A stretch of DNA of 29,325 nt from assembly GCA_946482575.1 (NCBI GenBank), contig CAMLRZ010000012.1:1-29325 (forward strand), written 5' to 3'. Below the pieces are notes generated by a model. It ran no database searches. It was not told where the DNA came from and saw nothing but the letters and a program-made list of their open reading frames with translations. Origin of the DNA: an uncultured Candidatus Saccharibacteria bacterium (GTDB lineage Bacteria; Patescibacteria; Saccharimonadia; Saccharimonadales; UBA4665). Each line of letters starts with the position of its first letter. Within the stretch, counting starts at the first letter, position 1. Positions 15,611 to 23,900 of the stretch are shown in pieces. A program made the translations under genes and the position numbers.

Positions 15611-16699
15611 ATGAAAGCTCAAAAACATAAAACCTCTTCTACCAACACTAAAAAAACAAAATCCACGCTGCCTACCCCTGTTAAAACAGGTCACAGGCGG
15701 CTTTTTATTTGGCTCGGCAGTATTGCTGGAGCCCTGGTAGTACTGGCAATTGCGGTAATCATTGCGTTTCAGGTTAGTCCATGGCCTAACGCGCTTGTAA
15801 TTCGGTATTTCTTTGACAAAGGCGGCGCCAAAACAGCCGCAAGCATGGAAAAATACATCCCTACCGGCATTGCCTCCGTTAAAAATCAGCAATATCGTGC
15901 GCATGATAAAGACGCCAAATTGGATGTTTTTTACCCTCAAAAGATTGCCGACACCAAAACTGCTCTGCCAACAATTGTGTGGGTTCATGGTGGCGCGTGG
16001 GTTTCCGGCAGTAAGGAAACGGTGGATCCGTACTTGCAAATTCTGGCAGGACAAAACTATACCACCGTGGGAATCGATTACAGTATCGCGCCCAACGCCA
16101 AATATCCTACGCCCGTAGTACAAACAGTGGCTGCACTGCGCTACTTACAACAAAATGCCGAGCGCCTTCATATTGACCCGCAAAACATAGTTCTGGCCGG
16201 CGACTCAGCCGGATCGCAAATTGCGGCACAAGTGGCTACCATTATTACCAGTCCTTCATATGCCCAAAAAGTGGGCATACCTTCCCCAATGGCCGCCAGC
16301 CAATTAAAAGCAACTGTACTAAACTGCGGCGCATACGACCTTACGCTGCCCAATTACAACGGTGAAGACGGCAAGTTTTTAAAGACGGTGCTGTGGGCAT
16401 ACTCCGGATCTAAAGACTTTCTGGCCGATCCGACCATCAAAGAAGCTTCGGTAGCCGATTATGCAACCAAAGGCTTTCCACCAAGCTTCATTACTGCAGG
16501 AAATGCTGATCCGTTAGAAGCACAATCCAAAGAATTTGCGCAGGTGCTTGGCAAGCTTGGCGTTAAAACCGATACGCTGTTTTACGCGGCGAACCACCAG
16601 CCAGAGCTGCCTCACGAATATCAGTTTGACCTAGCAACGGCCGATGGGCAGCACGCACTGGCTCGCATCAAAAGCTTTTTGGCAGCTACGCTCCAATAG
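15611..16699 (+). CDS. Membrane-anchored alpha/beta hydrolase (esterase/lipase-like)
   Basis: The 362-residue product has a Lys/Thr-rich cytosolic tail, one membrane segment (31-53) and an outward-facing alpha/beta-hydrolase domain. It shows the hormone-sensitive-lipase-type oxyanion motif HGG (126-128, in WVHGGAWVSG), the nucleophile Ser199 in AGDSAGS, an acid candidate in NADPLE and the histidine in NHQPELPHEYQF. Substrate unknown; an ester or acetyl group on a surface glycan or lipid is plausible. The upstream ATG at 15572 is rejected because a -10 box lies between it and 15611. No terminator follows, so some read-through into the regulator operon is possible. Confidence 0.9.
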   Translation: MKAQKHKTSSTNTKKTKSTLPTPVKTGHRRLFIWLGSIAGALVVLAIAVIIAFQVSPWPNALVIRYFFDKGGAKTAASMEKYIPTGIASVKNQQYRAHDKDAKLDVFYPQKIADTKTALPTIVWVHGGAWVSGSKETVDPYLQILAGQNYTTVGIDYSIAPNAKYPTPVVQTVAALRYLQQNAERLHIDPQNIVLAGDSAGSQIAAQVATIITSPSYAQKVGIPSPMAASQLKATVLNCGAYDLTLPNYNGEDGKFLKTVLWAYSGSKDFLADPTIKEASVADYATKGFPPSFITAGNADPLEAQSKEFAQVLGKLGVKTDTLFYAANHQPELPHEYQFDLATADGQHALARIKSFLAATLQ

Positions 16700-16708
16700 C
16701 TGGCTACT

Positions 16709-16752
16709 TTTACGCGTAATTTAACGAATATTTAACAATTGCGCTATATATT
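16709..16752 (+). promoter_or_regulatory. Promoter of the signalling operon with tandem 11-bp TTTAAC boxes
   Basis: TTTAAC at 16720-16725 and 16731-16736 (both preceded by A) form a direct repeat with an 11-bp period; a degenerate TTTACG at 16709-16714 continues the register. Exactly 10 nt after the last box comes TATATT (16747-16752), a 5/6 -10. There is no separate -35. Direct repeats with 11-bp period replacing the -35 are the hallmark of OmpR/PhoB-family activation, so the encoded regulator probably drives its own operon. Confidence 0.65.
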
Positions 16753-16779
16753 TAATAGTAAGGTAATATTACAACCAGG

Positions 16780-17454
16780 ATGCGACTGCTAATTATCGAG
16801 GATAACCTTGCTCTAGCTTGGAGGCTTCAGGCTTCGTTAGAGCGTGATTTTGAAGTGCACGTTGCCAAGATGGGCGCCAGTGGTCAGCGCCAAGCAGAGA
16901 CTGATCGCTTTGATCTGATTATTTTAGATTTGGGTCTGCCCGACATGAATGGCACAGAAGTCTGCAAAGGGATTCGCAGCGCCGGAATTGTAACGCCGAT
17001 TCTTATTTTGACGGGCGAGGACACGGTGCAGACCAAAGTACAGCTCTTTGGCGCAGGCGCAGATGACTACCTGACCAAGCCATTTGAGCTCGAAGAATTG
17101 CGAGCTAGAATTACCGCCCTGCTTCGCCGACGACAAGTCGGTGCACCGCCCACGTTATTGCAAGTGGGGGAGCTTCAAATTGATCCGGGCCAGCGCACTG
17201 TCGTCTACGCTGGCACCCCTATTCACCTGAGGCGCAAAGAATTCGACATATTAGAGTATCTGGCACGCAACCAAGGCAAAGTAGTAACTCAGGCCATGAT
17301 TTTTAATCACGTATGGGGCGAACTGGATAAGGACGTCTGGAACAATACGGTGCGCGTCCACGTTAAACACTTGCGAGACAAAATTGACCGCCCTTTTAAT
17401 ACGTCGCTGCTAAAGACAGCTCGAGGCGTAGGATATGTCCTGGAAGCACCGTAG
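16780..17454 (+). CDS. OmpR/PhoB-family response regulator (ComA role)
   Basis: A 224-residue two-domain regulator. The receiver domain (1-115) has the acidic pair in IIEDN, the phospho-acceptor Asp50 in LIILDLGLPD, Thr78 in LILTGED and Lys100 in YLTKPF. The winged-helix DNA-binding domain (about 128-222) has the family pattern RRKEFDILEYLARNQGKVV, then TVRVHVKHLRDKI and a wing ending ARGVGYVLEAP. It is the first gene of a four-gene operon with a candidate signal peptide, a histidine kinase and a prenyl/terpene enzyme. Its DNA box is probably the TTTAAC direct repeat before it. Bacillus ComA is of the LuxR/NarL type, so the regulator role is matched by function, not by homology. Confidence 0.95.
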   Translation: MRLLIIEDNLALAWRLQASLERDFEVHVAKMGASGQRQAETDRFDLIILDLGLPDMNGTEVCKGIRSAGIVTPILILTGEDTVQTKVQLFGAGADDYLTKPFELEELRARITALLRRRQVGAPPTLLQVGELQIDPGQRTVVYAGTPIHLRRKEFDILEYLARNQGKVVTQAMIFNHVWGELDKDVWNNTVRVHVKHLRDKIDRPFNTSLLKTARGVGYVLEAP

Positions 17455-17503
17455 CGTGCTACTATAGGGCAAACGCACAATAAAACTACTAAGGAGGAAT
17501 GGC

Positions 17504-17614
17504 ATGGAAAACGTCATCACCAATATCTTGACCAGCACAAGCGTCCGAAGCGATGCAGCGGTTGAAGAAGCACTTATTCAAGAGGTCGGCGTTGCCTCAC
17601 CGTGGGCAGACTAG
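17504..17614 (+). CDS. ComX-like signal-peptide precursor (candidate)
   Basis: A 36-codon ORF beginning MENVITNILTSTSVRS and ending EVGVASPWAD. It has the best ribosome binding site in the window, AAGGAGG (17491-17497), 6 nt before the ATG. It lies between the response regulator and the histidine kinase and overlaps the kinase start. The single Trp is third from the C-terminus, as in Bacillus ComX (...RQWGD), where that Trp is prenylated. The N-terminal part is acidic and amphipathic like a propeptide, with no hydrophobic signal sequence, Cys or lanthionine-type residues cluster. An alternative is a leader peptide for coupling; the C-terminal match and neighbours favour a pheromone. Mature length and modification are inferred. 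Confidence 0.75.
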   Translation: MENVITNILTSTSVRSDAAVEEALIQEVGVASPWAD

Positions 17615-19032
17615 GCCAGGCAAACACCCGTATGCTACGTTCTACTCATATCCTGCAGCGATTTGAGCGGGGCGTAGCCTCTTTGGTGGCGCCCCGGTCT
17701 ACTGATCCTAACACCAGCAGCCGCGAGCTGGCGCTGCGTACTATATTTTTGGGAACCCTTGGTCTTACCTTTGGTGCGCTCCTTATTGTGTGTGTTAATT
17801 ATTTTGTGTTGCATCTTGAGTACCTACTGGTGCGCATTGTGATAATCGGTGTAGTAGCCGTGGTGCTCCTTGGATTATATGCGATGGTTTTGCGCCAGCG
17901 CTTTACCCTCCCTGCTTTTAGTTTGCTGCTGGTTTACTTTATGGCGGCTACTATTGCCTGTTGGCTCTGGGGCGTAGAAACCCCAATCGGTACCCTTCTT
18001 TTTGCGTTGGTAGTCATATTTGCAGGCATTTTGCTTGGGGCGCGATATTCGCTCTATGCCGCACTGCTTGTGGTTGGCATACAAGTACTTTTTGTGGCGC
18101 TGCTGCATACCGGGGTGGCTCATCCTGATGAAACATGGGCGGCAACCCCGGCTCGTTTTTATGACGTGGTCGTGTTTGCCATAATACTGGGAAATATTGC
18201 GCTCATCTCGTGGCTGTTTAACCGATCCATGGAACGATCACTAGCCCGGGCACAACGGTCGGAACGAGCATTATTGCATCAAAAAGAATCATTGGAGATT
18301 ACGGTAGAGGAGCGTACTCGTCAGGTACAAGTTGCCCATTTGGAGCGCACGCAGGAATTGTATCGCTTTGCGGAGCTGGGACATATGAGCGTGGCGTTGC
18401 TGCACGACATGGCCAATTACCTTACGGTGTTATCGTTGGATATCGAAGGGCTCAAGCAAGCGCAAAAAAATCGGTCGGCTGCCATGCATCGTGTACAGGA
18501 AAGCACTCGCCACCTGAATAGCCTGATCAAGCAAGTACGCGGGCAGATACAAGGCGAAACTACTATCTCGCACTTTAACATTGCCGACGAAATAAGCCAG
18601 GTGATCAAGATTTTGGAGCACAAAGCTACCACCGCTCACGTTACAATCCAGTGGCAGCCGAGCTTGCCAAGTAAAGAGCTTGCCTACATTGGCAAAGTTA
18701 ATTATTTTTGGCAGATTATTATGAACCTTATTTCCAACGGCATTGACGCCTACGACACATCTAGCATCGTCAACAGAATAGTTACCGTGCAAGCAGTACC
18801 CACCGAAACACATATCATTATTAAGGTCACTGACTTTGGCAAGGGCATACCCGCCGCCAAATATGACAAGATTTTTGAGCCGTTTTACTCAACCAAAAAA
18901 GACGGCACGGGCGTAGGATTGGCCATTGCCAAGCGCATGGTTGAAAAAGATTTTGGTGGCACCATTGCAGTAGAAAGCTCAAAAGAATTGGGCACGACAT
19001 TTACCGTCGCACTGCCCCGCAGCACAGCCTAG
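17602..19032 (+). CDS. Six-TM sensor histidine kinase (ComP role)
   Basis: The 476-residue product has six hydrophobic segments (about 47-70, 75-98, 104-124, 128-145, 149-170, 187-206), a short coiled-coil linker (about 207-255) and a kinase core. Visible motifs are the H-box ALLHDMANYLTVL with His268, N-box NLISNGIDAY (N379), G1 DFGKGI (411-416), FEPFYSTK and GTGVGL (435-440). No separate extracytoplasmic sensor domain exists, so the ligand is probably sensed by the membrane part, as for ComP and other pheromone kinases. The GTG at 17602 overlaps the peptide gene by 13 nt; an ATG at 17632 is an alternative. Either way translation is probably coupled to the peptide. Confidence 0.93.
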   Translation: MGRLGQANTRMLRSTHILQRFERGVASLVAPRSTDPNTSSRELALRTIFLGTLGLTFGALLIVCVNYFVLHLEYLLVRIVIIGVVAVVLLGLYAMVLRQRFTLPAFSLLLVYFMAATIACWLWGVETPIGTLLFALVVIFAGILLGARYSLYAALLVVGIQVLFVALLHTGVAHPDETWAATPARFYDVVVFAIILGNIALISWLFNRSMERSLARAQRSERALLHQKESLEITVEERTRQVQVAHLERTQELYRFAELGHMSVALLHDMANYLTVLSLDIEGLKQAQKNRSAAMHRVQESTRHLNSLIKQVRGQIQGETTISHFNIADEISQVIKILEHKATTAHVTIQWQPSLPSKELAYIGKVNYFWQIIMNLISNGIDAYDTSSIVNRIVTVQAVPTETHIIIKVTDFGKGIPAAKYDKIFEPFYSTKKDGTGVGLAIAKRMVEKDFGGTIAVESSKELGTTFTVALPRSTA

Positions 19033-19033
19033 C

Positions 19034-20947
19034 ATGGACACTCCCCTTCACAAAACACTTCATTTTTTACGGACTCAGCAGCAAACGGACGGATCTTTTT
19101 TAGGCGATTCAAGCCCCCAAGCCGTGCCATTTACCTCAGACTATCGGTACCGAACGGTGTTTGCGCCCGCGCTGATATTGCGAGCGCTCAGCGCAGTTCC
19201 TCACGCTGGGGATATACAACAAAAGATAGCAGATTTTTTGATCACTCAAAAAAGTGCACATTGGTCGTTTAACTACTGGGCGCGCCAGAGCAATGAAGCA
19301 AAGTTCATGCCGTATCCCGACGATCTGGATGATACGTTTTGTGCGCTCAATGCCCTTTGGCTCCATGATCCGTCACGCATAACCGGAGCCGCCCTGGCTC
19401 ATATTACCAAAATACTGATTACTACCGAGGAGAGCGTGGGCGGGCCCTACCACACCTGGCTTGTGCCCAAAGATAGCCCGGCTGTATGGCGGGATACCGA
19501 CCTGGCTGTGAATGCCAACATCGCCCTCTTTTTGCAGCTGGCCGTTCAACCCCTGCCCAATCTCACCACTTTTATGGAAGAGGCTATCGCAAGTTGCTCG
19601 TTCCAGTCACCCTACTACCCCGATATGTACCCAATTATTTATTACCTGTCGCGTGCATATCGCGGCCCACAACGCCCTGCCTTGGTGGAGTTTATTAATA
19701 ACCGCTGTCTGCCTGACGGCCGCTGGGATACACCACTTCACACCGCATTAGCTATCTGTAGTCTCCGTAATTTGGAGCAACCTCTGCCGGCAGCAGCCCA
19801 GCAATATCTTATGCAAACGCAGCAGCAAAATGGTTCATGGCCCGCCGAAGCTTTTAGCATTGATCCCAAGCGCCAAGGTCGGGTTTACTATGGAGGATCG
19901 GCTGCGCTGACTACGGCCTTCTGCATCGAGGCGCTTTATGCACCCCACCGGTCTTCGGCAAAACCGCACAGCACAACAAAACCAAGCATCTACGCTACCA
20001 CTATTACCGATCGGGCGGCGCAGGATTGCCGCAGCCTGGACGGCGCCGTTCGTGATCCACTACTTGCCGCACTTGCCAGTGCGGCGCATGGTAAAAATGG
20101 CCAGGAAATTATCTGCCTGGCCAGCCATTTTTATAAAAATCTGCCACATTCACCAATCCTAGAACAGGCCACGCTTGATGCTTTGGCGCTGGCAAATCTG
20201 TACGGCTGGACAGCGTACACGTTGTACGATGACATTTTGGACGGCGACGCTGAGGTCGCTGTGTTGCCTGCCGCAAACGTGGCTATGCGCCGTTCGATGC
20301 ACTGGTTCTTGCAAGCAGTGCCCAACAGTCCGGCCTTTCATGCCCATGTCCGCACCACCTTTGATGCGATGGACGCCGCCAATGCCTGGGAGATAACCCA
20401 AGGCCGGTTCGCAATTAAAGATACGCACATAACTATTGGCACACTGCCATCGTATGGAAAGGGTCAGCAGCTCGCCCAGCGGTCACTGGGCCACACGCTG
20501 GCTCCACTGGGAGTCTTTGCTGCAGGAGGAGTAGTGCCACATGCAGCGGCCGCGCAAAAACTACAAACGGCGCTTACGCATTATTTAATTGCCAAGCAGC
20601 TCAACGACGACATTCATGACTGGGAGGACGACCTGCGAGCCGGGCATGGTACCTTTGTGGTATCGCACATATTGCGCTCGATCAAAATAACGCCCGGGCA
20701 ATACGACATCAACCAGCTTGTTGCACAGACTACACCCCACTTCTGGCACCATGTCCTTCCACAAATGTGCGAAATCATAGCACATCATATCGCCCAGAGT
20801 CGGGAGGCACTTGCAGCGGTCAGCCCGCTTGCCAGCAAGAATGTTGTGACGTCCCTTTTGGATACCCTTGATCAGGTGATGGCCACCACACGGGCCACCA
20901 TCACCCAAACTGAGGAATTTTTGAAAGCGTATCGCTCAGCGCCGTAA
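19034..20947 (+). CDS. Two-domain terpene-cyclase/prenyl-synthase-like enzyme (ComQ role)
   Basis: The 637-residue product starts 1 nt after the kinase stop. Residues 1-305 are an alpha/alpha-barrel of the squalene-hopene-cyclase/prenyltransferase type, with QW-like repeats (TQQQTDGSF, TQQQNGSWP) and a class II acid motif DLDDT (97-101). Residues about 325-637 are an all-helical polyprenyl-synthase (class I) domain with both metal-binding motifs: YDDILD (398-403) and NDDIHDWEDD (524-533). ComQ consists of the second type of domain only. The most likely role is modifying the Trp of the neighbouring peptide with an isoprenoid; alternatively it makes a free terpenoid signal. No signal or membrane segment is seen. 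The gene ends 2 nt from the convergent adhesin gene. Confidence 0.88.
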   Translation: MDTPLHKTLHFLRTQQQTDGSFLGDSSPQAVPFTSDYRYRTVFAPALILRALSAVPHAGDIQQKIADFLITQKSAHWSFNYWARQSNEAKFMPYPDDLDDTFCALNALWLHDPSRITGAALAHITKILITTEESVGGPYHTWLVPKDSPAVWRDTDLAVNANIALFLQLAVQPLPNLTTFMEEAIASCSFQSPYYPDMYPIIYYLSRAYRGPQRPALVEFINNRCLPDGRWDTPLHTALAICSLRNLEQPLPAAAQQYLMQTQQQNGSWPAEAFSIDPKRQGRVYYGGSAALTTAFCIEALYAPHRSSAKPHSTTKPSIYATTITDRAAQDCRSLDGAVRDPLLAALASAAHGKNGQEIICLASHFYKNLPHSPILEQATLDALALANLYGWTAYTLYDDILDGDAEVAVLPAANVAMRRSMHWFLQAVPNSPAFHAHVRTTFDAMDAANAWEITQGRFAIKDTHITIGTLPSYGKGQQLAQRSLGHTLAPLGVFAAGGVVPHAAAAQKLQTALTHYLIAKQLNDDIHDWEDDLRAGHGTFVVSHILRSIKITPGQYDINQLVAQTTPHFWHHVLPQMCEIIAHHIAQSREALAAVSPLASKNVVTSLLDTLDQVMATTRATITQTEEFLKAYRSAP

Positions 20948-20949
20948 GG

Positions 20950-23900
20950 TTATACTCGCTGGTGCGCTCGACGTCGCTCCCGTACCCACAGTGCAGCTGC
21001 GATCAAAGCGATTGCGCTACCCACTATCAGTGCTGTTTTTTGACCGGTGTTGGCAAGGCCGCCACCGTTAGCTGCCGCCAGTACGCCCGTCACGGTGTCC
21101 GATGCAGAGGTGTCGTTCAGGCTAGGATCAGGCGTAGCCGAGGTGATGCTGGCAGTGGTTACTAAGTTGCCTGTCTTGTTGATGACACCAGTAAGGAATA
21201 TTTGGTAACTAGTTACGGGGAACGTGGCCGCGTTACAGGTAAGCGTGGTGCCGCTCAAGCTACAGCCAAATGGGTTTGTTGCAGCAACGGCCTGTGGGAA
21301 GAGTGCATTGTTCAGTTTTGCCAGAATTGAACTGCCACCGGGCTCTGTGCCGCTCACATTAGTTACCTTGAGGCCTTCGGGCAGGTTGGAAGTCATGACC
21401 GCGTCAGTTGCCACCGAAGGACCGTGATTAGTAAGCGTGTAGGTGTAGGTGATTTGGTCGCCCTCATGATAGGTTTTTTGTTCGTGTGTGATATCGATAG
21501 CAAGGTCAGCCTGGTAATTAACGGTGTCTGAGGTGCTTGGTTGATTGGCCGAGGTGTCCGTGCCATTAAACGTAACGGTAGCACTGTTAACCGCAGGGTT
21601 TGGCGCGTCTGAGGCTACTGCAACTTCCACGTCTACACTGGCGGAATCCGTGTCAGCAAGTGCTGGGAGTGTACAGGTAACAACCTGTCCGGCAGCGTCA
21701 CAGTCCCAGGTGCCGTCCACGTCAGTAAATCCCTGATATGTCATGTACGAAGGTAGCGTGTCTTCAATTTTTACCGCGCCGGCAGCGTCAGGGCCGTTGT
21801 TGGTGACTGCAAAGCGATAGGTAGCGTCTTCACCAGCGGTAATGGTGCCCTGTAGAGTCTTGGTAGCGTCCAAATCAGCCTGAGCCTGATCAAAGTTGAC
21901 CGTGTCGGTGTCGGTGTTGTTGGCTGTGTTTGGATCGGTAGTGGCCGAGGCAATCGAAACCGTATTATTTACACTTGAGCCGGTAAATGCTGGGTCAACC
22001 GCCACTACCAGATCGATAACTACGGCGTCGCCATCGGCCATCGAAGGACCCACTTCACAGGTAACTGTTTGGCCGGCGTTGCTACAAGTTGTGCCCGTAG
22101 ATGTGGCGCTCACGTAGGTCAAGCCAGTTGGAAGCGTATCGGTAACTGTAGCAGTAGCAGCGTCTGACGGACCATTGTTCGTTGCGGTAATTGTAAATGT
22201 TCCGTTCGAGCCGGCTTTAAAGTTGCCGGTGTGTGTCTTGGTGATAGACAAGTCTGCGCTCTGCACAACTGTGTTGGTTGCCGTAGAGCTGTTGTTGCTT
22301 GTATCGGGGTCGTTGACGTCAGTAGGTGTCTCAACCACTGCAGTGTTGGCAATGTTGCCTGTTGCCGAAGATTCTGCCGCTACGGTAAGAGTAACCGTTG
22401 CGTCGTCTCCGCTGGTAATACCGCTTCCGGTACATGTCACGTCTTGGCCAACTGCGTTACAGGTGGCGCCGGTGGCACTAACGTATGAAAGGCTGTCGTC
22501 TAGCGTGTCGGTGACCGTGAATGATGCGACGTCAGAAGGTCCCGCGTTGCTCACTACAATATCGTAGGTGGCGTTGGATCCAGCCGTAATGTTTCCTGTG
22601 TGGCTCTTGGCTATAGATAGATCAGCATTTGGCTCAACACTGGCCGAGTCGGTATCAGTATTGTTGCCGGAGTTAGAGTCGGTGACGCCGCTTGCTGGTG
22701 CTACCGTGGCGCTGTTGTTTATGGTTCCTGTGGCGCTGCCGCTGATAGCCACATCAATAGTAGTAACTTGCGCTGGGTCGCCGGCACCAATTGCGCCGCC
22801 GGTGCAGGTTACGGCTTGGCCTGCAGCGCTACATGTTGCTGCGCTACCCGCTACCGTGCCCACAAAGGTTACCCCTGTCGGTAAAGTATCAGTAATAGTA
22901 TACGATGGCGAGTCGGCCGACGGGCCACCGTTGGTAACACTAAAGGCATATTGTGCCTGCTGGCCAGCTACAAAGGCAGTACCAACGTGGCTTTTAGTGA
23001 TGGCCAGATCGGCATCGGCATCAATAGTTACCGAATCGGTTGACGTGTTGCTCGCCGTGGGGTCTGGTGTGGTGCTAGTAACCTCCGCCGTGTTAGTGGT
23101 AGGCGAATCGGCAATAGGATCCACATGCACTTTCAATGTAATGGCGGAGGAGCTACCACCCGCAGTAATGACGCCACCGTAGTCACAGCTCACCGTATCG
23201 CCAGTGTTACTGCAGGTCCAGTTAGTACCCACAGCAGAGACGAAAGCAAAGTCTTCGTCCAGCGTGTCAGTAACGGTTACGCCACCGGCGACGGTGCTCG
23301 AAGGACCGGCGTTGTCTACAGTAATAGTAAAGTCGTTATCTGTGCCAGCCGTGAAGTTGCCGGTGTGTGCCTTGGTAACCGTCAGGTTTGTTTGCACCAG
23401 AACGTTTGAGCTATCGGTAGAGCTGTTGTTACCTGCGTTCGGATCGGTTGTGCCTCCTGGCGCAGCCACCGTGCCGGTGTTGGTAATAACACCGCCGGCG
23501 TACCCGCCGTCCACACTAACCGTAATGCTAAAGGTAGCTGTATTGCCAGATCCGCTACTTGTCAGTGCGCCGCCCGTGCAGGTTACAGCCTGGGCCACGG
23601 CGTTACACGTAGCGCCGGTAGCGCTCACATATGTTAAGTCTGCGGCAAGTGTGTCGGTAACTGTGAACGATGCTACGTCAGATGGACCGTTATTGGTCAC
23701 CGTAAAGTCATAGTTGTATGAGCCACCAGCCGTTGGTGTGCCGCTGTGGGCTTTGGTCATCGTGAGGTCAGCCTTTGGTGCCGCTGGCAAAGTGACACTT
23801 GCGCTGTTATTGCTCGAGTCCGGGTCGTTTGCCACGCTGGCAGATGCCGTGTTTATTTTGCTTCCCGTGACGTTTGAAGCTATATTCGCCTCAATAGAAA

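Noticed and set aside
16780..17454. Direct orthology of the regulator to Bacillus ComA
   Set aside because: The DNA-binding domain is an OmpR/PhoB winged helix, whereas ComA has a LuxR/NarL-type helix-turn-helix. Only the role is compared.
19034..20947. Ordinary squalene-hopene cyclase or ordinary polyprenyl diphosphate synthase
   Set aside because: It is a fusion of both domain types, with no other isoprenoid genes nearby and tight coupling to a sensor kinase and peptide gene.
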